Origin: Brachionus plicatilis
Taxonomy: Eukaryota > Rotifera > Eurotatoria > Ploima > Brachionidae
DNA: 64,000 nucleotides
Reading direction: 5' to 3'
Assembly (NCBI GenBank): GCA_010279815.1
Contig: QEOQ01000014.1
Coordinates: 201,940-265,939 of the forward strand
Shown: positions 33,571 through 45,978 of the stretch, one piece after another
Layout: each line of letters begins with the position of its first letter
Numbering within the stretch: position 1 is the first letter of the stretch
Notes under the pieces: generated by a model
Databases searched by the model: none
What the model was told of the DNA's origin: nothing
What the model saw: the letters and a program-made list of their open reading frames with translations, nothing else
Program-made: the position numbers and the translations under genes

Positions 33571-36064
33571 CAAAGTACATGGCATGCAAAAATTTCTCTG
33601 AATTGTCTTGAAAGTAAGAGATAGTTAAATGTTAAATGTTTTGCTATTATTTTGCAGCTGTGACAAATTTAATTTTTTTTAAGATGACAAAAATAATAAA
33701 AGTGGTGACTAATTTAATCTATTTTAACTAACTATAAAAAAATTGATTATTCTTACAAAAAAACAATAAACGACTGGAAAAAATATATATTGAGATGGCT
33801 ATTTAATAATTTTACACTGACAAAATAAAACTAATTTTAGTGACAAAATTATTTATTTAAATGACAAAATGAATTAATTTATTAACAAAAAAATGAATTT
33901 AGATGAAATAAGCATTGTGAAGTTTCGTTCAAAAAGTTTAGTTCAAAATCTTAAATTCGTATATATTTTGAATGGAATGAAGTGATAAAATAAAAATTTA
34001 GCACATGATGTAACAAAAAATGTTACAGAACTTGCTCAAAAAAAAACAAAAAAAAAATTTCAATTAATTAGCCAATTATTGATTTTCCAAAAAAACTGAA
34101 TTAATGTTAAGTTGGTTTTGAAATAAAAATTTGGAAATTTAAAATTAAACACTAACAAAAATTTTAAAATATTGCAAATAAAACTTCTTTTTTTACAAAG
34201 ACAAATAAATTGTCTTAAATTCGATTGATCTTAAAAGTCGATGATAAATTTAAAGAAAACTTTCAGTGTAACAACTTTTGTTACACATTGTTGCATATTT
34301 TACAGGAGCAAATTTTTTTCATTCATCGAAAAATTTCAATTAAGAACTCTTTTCTTGAACTTTTTGAACTATTTGAAAAAAACTTCACAATAATATGAAA
34401 TATAAAAAAATATGGTTTATTTTTTTGTGTTTGATTTACAAAATGTATCCAATGTTGAAATAACATTGAAAAAGTGCGATGTTTCAAATATTTTTTTCAG
34501 TTTCAAATAAAAATATAATTTTAAGTTAATATTGTAAACATGAGTTATTACAGAGACTTAATTTGGGTAGTAAAAAGTTTGTATCACTTGATACATTTTG
34601 CAGAGCAATTTTTAGACTCATATTAAAAAAGTTATTTCATTTTAAGATTTTTGTTTTTGTTCTTTATTTCAAAATTCACAATGCCATTTTTATTGATAAA
34701 ATGCTAAAAAAATCCTCGTTCCGATCTTTTTGAAAAAAATAAAAAAAGTTTAAAAATTGTCTCAACCTTAGTTTCAAAAAACCAAAAAATCAAAACAGAT
34801 AGTTAAATGGAAAATATTTTGAAAATTCTTATCTTCAACTTTTAGTCCAAATTCTGATATGACCAATACCAAAACTGACAGTGAAATTACTGATTTTAAA
34901 TCGAATTAAAAAAAAAATTCTGTTTTTGATGAATGAACCAATACGCCCATTTTATTTTTTAGATCCAAAATATTTCATGATAAAAAGATACAACTGAATC
35001 TTTGGTTCAATTTCACTTTTTTAATTCAAATTTGCATCTTTTTCACAGAAAGTCTTTATTTTTGCTTATTCTGATTATAGCTCAACTCTTTAGTGCTATT
35101 TTTCAAAAAGGGAATAATTAAAATTGCTAAAAATTACCATTTTTAAATATTTTAGCATTTTAGATTAAAACTTTTCAAAAAAATGATAAGATTTTAAAAA
35201 ATGAGATTGACAATTATTTTATGTTAAAATGTTAAATTATTTTCAAATAAAGAACTCTTTTAATAATATTCAACTTCTCTTTTATTAAATTTTTTTTTTA
35301 AAAATTCAATTAAATATATAAATTTAAAATTTCCTCAGTGGATCTTAATCAAAAAGATGATATCAAGATCAATAAATGCAGCATAATATATAATTGAAAC
35401 TAGTGGTCATATAATCAGATAAAAATTTAAAAAATATTATCATTAAATTTCAATTAACAAGATTGATAATTGCAGCTAAATTTTATTAAAAAGAGAATTA
35501 TTTTTTAAATTTTTGATCTTTTCAACATTAGTATTTCTTTTAAACGAATCAATTATAATACAAACACGTCCAACTTAAAACTAGACAAGTTTATCTATAA
35601 TAAAACATACATTTTTTTTTAATTGATCATTCTTCTTAAAATAAAACTTAGTCATCCAGCATCAACAAAAAAATTTAGCCAAAAAATTACTATAATAAAA
35701 ATAAAAATAATTGTATTAGTAAAAATGGGTATAATCAATTAAAATCAACATACCTACTTAATATTTATTCATTTCATCAAATTTTTTTAATAAATCATAG
35801 TGAAATCTTCGATTCACGCTCTAGAGGCTAAACCTTGTCGTTACATGTTATTTTTATTAATATATGACACCACTTTAAAAAAAAGAACTGAATTTCTTGA
35901 GATTTTTTTAATTAGACTTCTAATCATTTTCTATTTATTTCAATTCCAAAGTCTCATTAAAGTCGATAAGATTTTTTTTTCAAAAAAATTAAATTTTTTT
36001 TAAATTATGATGGGGTTTTTAAAAAAATCTTTTTTTAAATTTAAAAAAATTTTATTCATTTTAC

Positions 36065-36215
36065 TTCTTATTTATAATAATAATAATAATAATATAAGTT
36101 ACAACAAGCTAGCTAGCTAGACTTGGGAAGATGGGAAACAGTAAGATCCCATCTATGGTAACTGTGGTATGTGCACTGTGTTTAGAGTACAGTCACTTCC
36201 TGTTTGACAGCAATT
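36065..36215 (-). mobile_element. Putative retroelement 3' end (minus strand)
   Basis: A (TAA)n tract at about 36078-36093 abuts a GC-richer 120 bp block containing CAAGCTAGCTAGCTAGACTT and GTGGTATGTGCACTGTGTT. Read on the minus strand this gives unique sequence followed by a (TTA)n tail, like the two LINE ends in this window. No coding part was recognised; it could equally be a SINE. Confidence 0.4.
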
Positions 36216-37666
36216 TAAACTTAAAATGTTAGAGAATATCTGATTCAGCAGTTTTTTTATGTGAATAAGCATTAAAGCCGCATTTTGCTTATGAAGAAAG
36301 CATCCTTAAAGTAAATGAAAAACATTCGATTTTATTTAAGTGTCTATTTTTGTATAAGGTTTTTAAGTTAAAAAATTTTACAATCATGATTAATTGATGA
36401 TCAAAGTTAGAATTTGATTTTAAACTTTAAAATTTAATGGCTCAGTCAAATACAAATCACATAAATAGAATATAAATCTTTTTTAATTTCTTTTTATCAA
36501 ATTATATTTTTTTCTGCTTAAAAAATGTAGTAAAATATTTTAAAAGGTGTAATTAAAATTTTTCAAATTGCTGTTTTCTATTTAACATATAACTTGATGG
36601 AATTTTAATTAAATGAAATGATTGATTAATTTTCAAGAGATAAATTGAAAATTGTCATTCATTTTTTTGAAAAAGAAATAGAAAACAATTCACAGCCCTT
36701 ATAGTTGCCATGGATTAAGTAAATAAAATTATGTTTAGTGAAATTTAGACATATAAGTTTAATTTCATCGTTTTTTCAAGAATTTTATCCAGATTCAAAA
36801 ATTAGTCTCAAACACGTTTTTTTTTCGTCAAAAAAATCTATTTTTAAAAATTTACTGACTAAGCTCAGAATTTTTGAAAAATGCTAAGAAAAAATAAAGA
36901 AAATGTTATCAAGTAAAATCTTACTAAAAAATTGATAAAATGTAATACAAATCGATCATTTGGATTTTTACAAAGTCAATTTTGAATTTCTTTTTCCAAA
37001 ATTTTGTTTGAATTAAAATACTATTAAAATTTAAAGCTAAACTTTAAACCATTTTAGCAAGGATCTTTATTTTAAGAAAGAGTCAGTAAAATTTTATTTA
37101 ACTTATATTTTTAAAAGCTTGATAAAACAAAGGTCTTTCCATTTATTAAGCTTTAGAGCTGAATTTACCCACAATCACGATGAAAAAGCATTTATTGACT
37201 GCTTCGTATATCGCAAACAATTCTAAAATAGGAAACTTTTTTTAAATGAAAAGCTCTATTAAAAATCAAAATTTTTCTAAAATATAAAAATGTACCCGAT
37301 CATCTAATAAGAAAAAAAAGTCTAGAAATTTCTTCAAAAAATGATCGCTCCTCTCCAATACTTTGATAGTTGACTTAAATGAGATTTTCTTTTGAAATTA
37401 AGTTAGTATAATCTAATTCAAATTTGATCTGAAAAAAATTTTTGGATCAAATTCTAAACCGATTCTAGTTTGGCAAGTTGGCAAGAAGCGCGCAATTGTT
37501 CTACTCATCTCTTTCCACAGTTTATTCATTTAAATGATTTTCATGCAACAACAAAAAATTTTAAAAAATTCAAATTGACTTTATATGCATATTTATTTAA
37601 AAATTTGAATAAAAAATTAAAATAATTTTACCATAATCATTATTAAAAAGGCTGAATGGCAAAATG

Positions 37667-37705
37667 AGAGAGTGAGCGAGAGAGAGAGAGAGAGAGAAAG
37701 AGCGA
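37667..37705 (+). promoter_or_regulatory. (GA)n tract upstream of KEAP1
   Basis: GAGAGTGAGCGAGAGAGAGA and following units, about 220 bp before the ATG. A similar (GA)n run lies upstream of HCF-1. It could be a GAGA-type nucleosome-free promoter element or merely a microsatellite. Confidence 0.3.
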
Positions 37706-37925
37706 AAAATGCATCGTAATTGTTACTTTTGTTTTTTTTCTTCTAAACATTTTTGGCTGTGATGATAGAGGCTTGAATAACATAAACTCACGTTGATGTT
37801 ATATATAATTTAGAAATGGTTTAATAAAAAAATAAATTTAATTGAAGTATTTTTGACTGAAAAGAAAAAAAATTAAAGAGAACAAACATATTTTTAAATA
37901 GAGAGTTTTTTAATTTAATTTTTAT

Positions 37926-40900
37926 ATGTCACGAAAAATCGACTTAAACGATCTGAGCACTTTGTTATCTGAAGATGAAATTAGTGGTCTGGAGTACGAT
38001 AATTTGTCTGCGGAAGGCTCATTCACATGTCTGCAATTTCGTTCGTCGAGGCCCAAATTGGACTCTTTTTTTGCCAATTTGAAAGAATTCCTCGACGACG
38101 AAAAGTTCTGTGATGTCATCCTGAAGACCGAGACCATGCCGTCCAACTTCTCGTCTTCCTACAACGCACTCAACCCACTCAGCCGAAATTTCAAAATCAT
38201 CAAAGCCCACAAGATTATTCTGTCGTCGGCAAGCTCCTACTTTAAGGCGATGTTTGCCGGCGGATTCCGCGAAAACCGCTTTTGTGACGATGTGTTCATC
38301 GACCACATTTCGCACAGCGTGCTCAAGTCAATCATTGACTTCATTTACACAAATAGGATCATTATCAAAGACACCAATGTGCAGAGTTTGCTGGTAGCAT
38401 CCAAGATGCTGCACGTGGAAGAAATAGTCAACGCATGCTGTGTGTACATGTACTTGAACATGGACGCCAACAACTGCATTGGTATCGAGGACTTTGCCAA
38501 GACATACGGCTGTGTCACTCTTTCCAAGTAAGTCGAGATTTTATCATCGTAATTTAGCTTTAGATCTAGTTCAAAATTTGCTTCATATTTTTTCTTGTTT
38601 ATAATTATGTTACATAATAATTTATGTTTTAAAATCATGCTCTCTAAGAAAGTTTAGCTGCAATTAATTTATTCAAAATTAGTTCAAAAAATTATTCATT
38701 TTTTAAACAAAAAACTTTAATTTAGACTTTGGACAATTTTGCTTTTAAATTATTTTATTTTTTTATCAAAATAAATTTTTGGCGGCATGTAATTTTAGTC
38801 TAATTAAAGTTTCTTAATTCAATATTACCATTCTTCGATAACTTTTGGAATTTATTCTAAATAGGTTTTGTGAATTTCAAAAACAAATTGAACATAAATT
38901 CTACATTTTTTAATAAATTAAAATAAAGTTAATAAAAAATATTGGAAAAAATACAACAATATAGTGCAACATACTTTTTTGCACCTTTTTTACCTAAAAT
39001 AAAATTTTTATTTTCTTTATTTTTTAAAAAATCAAATCAATAATCTATTTAAATCTTATTGATTCGTTTTTTTTGTCTTTTTTTACACGAGAAAAATTAT
39101 TTTAGGTAAAAAAGGTGCAAAAAAGTATGTTGCACTATATTGAAGTATTTTTTCCAATATTTTTTATTAACTTTATTTTAATTTATTAAAAAATGAGGAA
39201 TTTATGTTCAATTTGTTTTTGAATATCTTCTTAATCATCTTTTTGTTAAATTTGCTCTTTTTTAATGTGCTAGGCCTCAAATATTTTTAAAATATTTTTT
39301 AAAATTTTTATCAAAATTTTGGTGGTCAACAAAAAAAGTAAGAACTCTTGAATTTATTAAAACATTTTATTATTCTATTAAAATATAGAATAGAAAGATA
39401 TACAAAAATTTTATTTCAAAAAATTTGCTCCATAAAAAAGTGCTCACAATTTCCTGTCTCATAAAAAATTTTTTTTACATGTTCCGAATGATTTTAGGTA
39501 GTCAATTAAAAATTTAAAATTTGCTTAAATTTTTTTAATCTAAAAAAATTGTGAACATTGCTCGGATTTAATTATGAGGGAAAATTAAATTTTTAAATAT
39601 TTTAAAAATTTCTGTATTTTAATTTCTTCGGATTACTACTAGATAAATTGCTCTTTAAAATCTTAAATAATCACCGAACTGCTGATTGACAAATATTGTG
39701 ATTATTTTAATTTAATTTTTGGTAATATATATTAAAAGGAATGATCACCAAATTTATAAAATTGACTTCACAGAATTTCTTTCTACTATTATAAAAGTGA
39801 GATTGCGTTAAATTTTAATAATCCAAAGTACGAGAAATCATTCCCATCTGCTATGAAATATTTAGTTTGAATAAGAAAATTATTTTTTGAAAAAGAAATT
39901 AGAAGAGTGAAGACTTAAAGCTTTTTGATAATTTTTAAAATTTTGGATTAATTTTCAATGATCAGAAATTTGTACACAGCGTGTTTCTGAGTTTGATTTA
40001 CAACCATTTAATAACAAAAAAGCATTTTATTATTGAAATAAATTCAAAGTTAAATAATGTTCGTGTATCCACAACACCTTTAATAATATAGTAAACCTTA
40101 AATTTAAACTAAATGAATTGCGTTCTAATTAAACAGACTAAAAGAATGAACGCCCGCATTAAAATAAACAAATAAAAAGGTGTCTGTTATTTATTTTAAA
40201 AATTTCCAACATTTATTAAAGACAGCATTATTAATAATGAAAATTTAATTATCACTAAAACATTGAATTAATTAGAGTTAAACTCAATCTAAGTAATCTT
40301 ATTCATAGTTTTGTCTTATGGTATTTTCAAATATTCCTTAATTACTTAGAGATAGAAAATTGAACTTAAAATTTTACTTTTTATTCATTTCAATTTCAAT
40401 TAAATATTAAATTTAAAAGAAATCATTCACAATTGAAAATATTAATCAAAATGTGCAAGAAATGAATCTTAAAAAAAATTCAAAGAACTAATTCAAAATA
40501 AAAATTAAGAATTTTCTAGTAAAATAAATTGAGAATAGGAATTAAAATTGAACTAAGGCTATTAAAATTTTTTTATAAAATAACTTGAATGCATTTATGT
40601 TTTTCTGACGATAAAAAAGAGACGACGAAAAATTTTCTGATAATTTTAAAGTTCATTTTTGTTCTGAATAGGGCTTATTTTAAAGGATATTTATTTTTTT
40701 ATTTTGTAAAAAAGATTTTTGGCTTTTTAACTTAATAAAAATTATCAGGATAACTTTATTTAAATTGCTGTTTATATGATATATAATTTTAATTGACTTA
40801 TTTTATAATTTTTTCTCCTGATTAAAATGGTTTTAAAAAATTCACACTTTGTACACCTCTATTTTGGAGGTAAAGACAATGAGAATATTAAAAAGTAAAA

Positions 40901-42919
40901 ATACTTTTTGTATTTTCTGTTCTTTTTCATATTTAGAATAAAGATTTTAATTAATTAATAGTTTAAAAATTATTATAAATTTTAACTAATATTTCTCTAA
41001 TCTATAACATACCCTAATCCCTAAATTAGGGCTCCAACCAGGACCCTGTTGTATTTTTTATACAATTATTAAAATAATTTTAAAGTTAAAAATTACAAAG
41101 GGAAAACCTTTTTTTTTAGTTAAATCGTTAATAATTTTGTTTAAAAACTGGAAAAAATTTTTTTTTAAATTTTGACAGAACTGATGTCTAAAAAAAATAA
41201 AATAACAAATTTTTAAAAACTTTGATTTTTTTAAATTCAATATAAAAGTAAAAATTTTAAATTTTAAAGTATAGAAAAAATAATTTTTTGGTTACTAAAT
41301 TATTTAAAAAAAATTTAATCAACGTAAAATATTGAATTTAAATAATTCAATTAATAATTCAACAATTAAAGCTGTTTTTAAATTATATTTTAAATTTCCT
41401 GAATGTATTTCGTCAGCTTCTCTCTGTTAAATCTAGAGGCTAGTTGAGAAAAAAAACAAACATTTAATCATAGATAAATAATTTTCATTAAATGATGAAA
41501 AAAGATAAAAAATCAAAATGAAAATTTTGCATTACACATTTTAAATAATTTTGTTTAAAAACTGGAAAAAATTTTTTTTAAATTTTGACAGAACTGATGT
41601 CTAAAAAAAATAAAATAACAAATTTTTAAAAACCTTGATTTTTTTAAATTCAAAAATTTCTTTTTACCAGAAAAGCCGAAAAGTTCATGATGGAACACTT
41701 TTGCCAGATAATAAACAGCGATGAATTTTTGCACCTGAACGAAAAACAACTGTGCAAATTGTTGAGCAAGGACGAGCTGAGTGTAAGATGTGAGTCCATA
41801 GTGTTCAAAGCAGTGGTCGACTGGGTGAAATTCGAGCCAGAAAAGCGGCGCAGCCATTTGGACCATTTGTTCCAGTGTGTGCGTTTTCACTTTTTGCCTC
41901 CCACTTTTCTCAAGGACCAAATGAAAAACAACGAAATATTCAAATTCGAAGAGAGCATCAAAAGCCGCCAGTATTTGCAGAAAGTTTGCGAGGACCTGAT
42001 ATCGCACATGCCCTGCAAGACCTGGAATCCAAGACGGCCATGCACATTCGCTCTATTCGTCCTGGGCGGATATCAGCGCCAGTCAATCAGCACTGTCGAA
42101 TGCCTCAAAAAATCCACTCTTACCTGGGAAAAGTGCGAGGACATGAGTGTTCCGCGCAGCGGATTAGCCTGCGTCTCACTGGCTCTCTATATCTATGTGA
42201 TAGGGGGACGAAACAACAGCCTGCAAGGCAATACGGACTGTGCTGATGTGGAGTGCTACGACCCCTTTGTGAACCAGTGGCGCAAGTGTATGCCAATGAG
42301 TGTGCCAAGGAGCAGGTCTGGTGCAGGAGTGCTTGACAGCCTGATATATGCGGTTGGTGGCGCGAATGCGTGTGTGTGCCACAAGTCAGTTGAGCGGTAC
42401 CATTGGCAAGAGAACCGTTGGGAACCGGTGAGCCCCATGAACATTGCGCGGATAGGTCTGGGCTGCGCCGTAGTCAACCGACTGCTGTACGCAGTCGGCG
42501 GCTACGACGGCTGCAGTCGCCTCAACCAGGTGGAATGCTTCAATCCGGACAACAACACGTGGAGTGTGGTTGCGCCCATGAACATGGCCAGAAGTGGTGC
42601 CGGAGTGTGTGCTTGGGAAAATTACATATACGCTGTTGGAGGCTATACCACTAATCTTCAGCTGAATTCAGTGGAAAGATACGACACCATGACAAACCAA
42701 TGGACCTATGTGACATCAATGTCCGTGCCGAGGTCGGCTCTGGCCTGTGTGGTCTGGAATGCGAAGATAATTGCGCTGGGCGGCTACAATGGAAGTGAGT
42801 TTTTGTCTTCTATCGAAATATACGACCCGGCCGAGGATGCTTGGAAAGCGGGGCCAGCCATGTCAAGTGAACGGTCCGGTCACGGAGCCGTGGTCACTGT
42901 TGAAGCCAAGTTTCCATAA
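37926..42919 (+). CDS. KEAP1: KEAP1, BTB-BACK-kelch substrate adaptor for Cullin-3
   Basis: Exons 37926-38527 and 41671-42919 (1851 nt, 616 residues; human 624), joining GCVTLSK to KAEKFMME. KEAP1 recruits the Nrf2/CncC factor to the CUL3 ubiquitin ligase in the cytoplasm and releases it on electrophile stress. The BTB domain (about 55-180) is followed by BACK (about 181-315), with DANNCIGIEDFAKTYGC and LSVRCESIVFK as in human. Six kelch repeats follow. GGRNNSLQGNTD is specific to KEAP1 rather than other KLHL proteins. Pocket residues equivalent to Y334, S363, R380, N382, R415, R483, S555, Y572 and S602 are present. Numbering runs in register with human, and the redox sensors are all replaced: C151 is N, C273 is F, C288 is N, C226 is K. 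An extra cysteine lies at 270. Start: first ATG of the open frame. Confidence 0.95.
38877..39224. repeat. Foldback element family C, about 125 bp arms
   Basis: The left arm (about 38877-39008) contains TATAGTGCAACATACTTTTT and GCACCTTTTTTACC; the right arm (about 39098-39224) contains the reverse complement with few mismatches. The centre is about 90 bp. A degenerate partial copy is at 51785-51958. Confidence 0.85.
41131..41655. repeat. Direct repeat pair at the KEAP1 acceptor
   Basis: 41131-41241 and 41546-41655 match at nearly every base (AAAACTGGAAAAAATTTTTT, then GACAGAACTGATGTCT), separated by about 300 bp. The second copy supplies the sequence just before the splice acceptor. Confidence 0.85.
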
Positions 42920-44785
42920 GTCTGCTAGAAAATGTTTTATTTTAAATTTTAGTTGTACATAAAATGTCTTCTCATTTAAATTTCGGTATATTTATTACTT
43001 AATTTTTTTTTACCGATTGTTTTATTTTTTGTGTCGCCTTGTAATGGTATACTCTGGGCTCAATGTTTTTTTTTGTATTAAAAAAAAGTGAGATTGATAA
43101 TTGCGGCTCGGTGACTGTACTACAGATAACAAAAAATTCCTTTTTTTTGACAATAAAAGTTGTTAAATTAATTAAATTTGTGTGCTTTTTATTTTAACAG
43201 AGAGCTTGATCAATAGTCAAGGCAATAAAATGGTTTGTTTTTGGATAATTTTTAACTAGTCAAGAGAGCAGGAAATAAAATACCAAAATGGATGTTAAGT
43301 TGGAAAAAAAATCTAAATTTAAATTTAAAAGATTCATCAATATTTGTGTGAATTATTTATTTATTTATTTAAAGTTGACAACAGGAAATGAGACATCAAT
43401 TTGTCATTAAGTTATTTTTTAATTTGGTTCAAACAATTTATTAAAGTTTTTTTTTGGCTGAATGGAAAGTTTAAAAAATGAACCGACCACATTCTATTAA
43501 AAATTGAGTAAAAATTTCGAAAAATTTTAAAAATTATATGTATTTTAGATTAAGAATATTTTTGTTATGTCTTTTTTTTTCAACATTCAAAAATTTAATA
43601 AAAATTTTTCCGAATGAAGGTCTAATTTAAATGCTAAAAACTGATAATTAAAATTTGTAAAATTTTAAACTAAAAATTTTAGATTCAAAATGAAATAAAT
43701 TTTTTAAAAATATTTTTGTTTGCTTTTAAAATTGCTTCCAAAATCGTATTTTAAGCTTTAAGTTTTTAAAAAAATCATAGAAAGTTTTTGGATCATAGAA
43801 AATTTCCATTTCTATTTCACCTTTTTTAAATGTTTGAATAAAAATTTTCATGGTAAACGTTTGTTTTTTTTAACAATATTGTAACAATCCTTCTATTTAC
43901 AAAAAGTTTATAAAATTATTTAAAAAAAACTACGAAAAGTTCTTTTCTTCTGAATTTGGCCGATGGCTGAATTAAGCCATTCGAGTTTTTCAACTCTAAC
44001 GGCGAAGTTTGTTCAGAATTAATATTAAAATTACTTGATAAATTTGTGAAATTTTTTATAAAATTTTTTTTCCAAAAAAAGCGATTTTTTTAAACAAAAT
44101 ATAATTAAAATTGATTGATACTGGTTAACTTTAAATATCCTTAATTCATTTTAAAATCAAAAATTAAAAAATTTATTTCTTAATCACAATTTTTTGAAAA
44201 TAAAAATAAAAATTATTTAATTAGGTTTATTGATAAAATTTCTGTTATGATGAACTCATTAGATATTTTTTATAAATTTAAATAAAGTTTCAAAGTAATT
44301 CTACCGATCGATTGCTTTTGCAAAGTTTTTATTTTATTAACGAAGTTAATTATTTTAAATGCAAAATTAAAAAATAAAATTGGTCAAATTTATGAACTTT
44401 GAATATTTTTATTTGAATAGCTGTCAATAATTTTGAATTTTAAAAATAAAATTATCTTAATAACATTAAAGTAAATTTTTAAAGTCATTTAAGTCTTGTC
44501 ATTAATAGAAATTTTTTAAAGCTTTTTTAGTGTAAAATTAAAATTTTCCTTTGTAAAACTCAATTGTAAATTTTTGTTGAGAAATTTATTAGCTTTATTA
44601 CACGTTTTAATGAGCGTGAAAAGCTTTTTTAAAAGCTTGATTTCTTTTAAAAATAAAAGCATTTACAATCACGTTTAAGTGCATGCTGAACATCGCATTC
44701 TTCAAAAGATTTGAAATCAGAATTCAAAATTTTATTTAATTTAAAATAAAAAGCTTAATATTCTTTATTTAAAAATAGACAAAAT
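42920..44785. other. Spacer between KEAP1 and TMEM199
   Basis: KEAP1 3' UTR, with AATAAAA at about 43151 as a likely polyadenylation signal, then AT-rich sequence with no gene seen. Confidence 0.45.
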
Positions 44786-45537
44786 TTACAATTTCTTGTC
44801 TAATTTATTAAGCTTTTTGAATAGAAAATAAAAGTCAGCTACAGCTGCAATCAATGCCAAAATAAATCCACCGATCAGTTGCTTGAAACAAAATAATAAA
44901 AAATAAAAATTTATTAAAAAATAAACTTACCCTTGGTACACTCTGTTCCTCAGACATGAACTCCACTGCTTTGTAGCCAAAAAAAAACGAGCCACCGATG
45001 ACCGCTAGCACATTAACTATAGAAGTCAATTGACCACTTTGAGTTCTAACTTTTATTTGATTCAAAATACGGCTTTTAGATAAAATTTAAAATTTACAAT
45101 CGGCCGATAAACCAGATGATGTAGCAATTTTTCTGTTTGAATTCATGTCTACGTTTCTTACCATGGATTGATATTCCTCTTCTTCTAATCTAGCCCTAAG
45201 ACACCTCATATTTTCTTCATATTCCGGATTCTGTATATATAAATTAGTGTTTTTTCAGCTTTAAGTTAAGGCAAACTTTTTGGGTCGGCTCTACTTTTGG
45301 TGCATAAAGCTCAGCGCCCATAATCCAATCGTTAATATAAAATTTATTCTCTTTCTGTGCTTTTTGATTAGATAATTTTTTTATTTTCATTAATAAACCA
45401 ACACTAATGAAGTTTTCATTAATTTCATCCTTTAAATCATCGATAAAAGATTTATCAAAAGAATCTTCAATCAATTCTATTAGCTTTTTTTTCTTATTCT
45501 CTTCGAGTTTGATTATTTTTGATATTTCTTGAGACAT
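44786..45537 (-). CDS. TMEM199: TMEM199/Vma12-like V-ATPase assembly factor
   Basis: Exons in coding order: 45537-45277, 45230-45098, 45049-44931, 44881-44786 (609 nt, 202 residues; human 208). Introns are 46, 48 and 49 bp. TMEM199 is an ER/Golgi membrane protein needed to assemble the V0 sector of the proton pump and for Golgi glycosylation. Seen: a charged cytosolic N-terminal region, ELYAPKVEPTQK aligning with the family xIYLPEVxxPxR segment, then LRARLEEEEYQSMVRNV matching the conserved EEYxxMTRNV. Two C-terminal membrane spans follow, IVNVLAVIGGSFFFGY and LIGGFILALIAAVADFYFLF. The first donor is GTTTGC, weak but the only phase-compatible one. Sequence similarity is moderate; topology, length and motif order support the call. 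Confidence 0.8.
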
Positions 45538-45978
45538 CTAAGATAATAAAGTTATAGTTTATTTTTATTGCTACAACGATTTTATTATTTAATTATTAAA
45601 AAATAAATTTAAAAAAAATTAAAAAAAGAATTGAATTTTTTAACTCTTCGAAATTGAAATTTTAGAATTTTCTTTTTATGGCTTGAATCAACTAATTTTA
45701 CAATTTTGAAAAAATAACACAATAATAAAAGATTCTAAAATATTTTAATATTTTTTTAATGATGCGGAAATCGAAATAAATTTTTTTTTATTAAAAAACT
45801 TGTCTCTTAAAACCAAAATCTGAGTAGAGTAATTTTATAGAATTAAGATTATGGCACTAAATTTTAACGAGATTTTATTTAAATTTTTTTACAAATTTAT
45901 ACTTTAAATTACAAATTAAAATTAACTTTTTACTTAATTTGCTTTTATTGAATTATAATTGCATCCATTAAAGGTTTG
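45538..45978. other. Spacer upstream of TMEM199
   Basis: AT-rich; nothing recognised beyond the presumed promoter. Its last 8 bases, AAGGTTTG, are the left target-site duplicate of the next element. Confidence 0.4.

Larger units (their letters stand above)
33571..37925. other. Long spacer between SSBP and KEAP1
   Basis: AT-rich with no convincing coding sequence. It includes a GC-richer block at 36065-36215 annotated separately and a (GA)n tract at 37667-37705 about 220 bp before the KEAP1 start. Confidence 0.45.
38528..41670 (+). other. KEAP1 intron, 3.1 kb
   Basis: Donor GTAAGT at 38528, acceptor TTTTTACCAG ending at 41670. AT-rich. It contains a long foldback element (38877-39224) and a 110 bp direct repeat pair (41131-41241, 41546-41655) whose second unit ends 15 bp before the acceptor. 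Confidence 0.9.

Noticed and set aside
35800..36003. 67-codon plus-strand frame
   Set aside because: AT-rich low-complexity Phe/Leu/Lys reading in spacer; no support.
41555..42007. 150-codon minus-strand frame over KEAP1 exon 2
   Set aside because: Antisense shadow. The plus frame carries BACK and kelch motifs.
42403..42654. 83-codon frame inside KEAP1
   Set aside because: Alternative frame of kelch repeats; no independent signal.
37926..42919. Generic KLHL protein rather than KEAP1
   Set aside because: GGRNNSLQGNTD, in-register numbering and the conserved Nrf2-pocket residues are specific to KEAP1.
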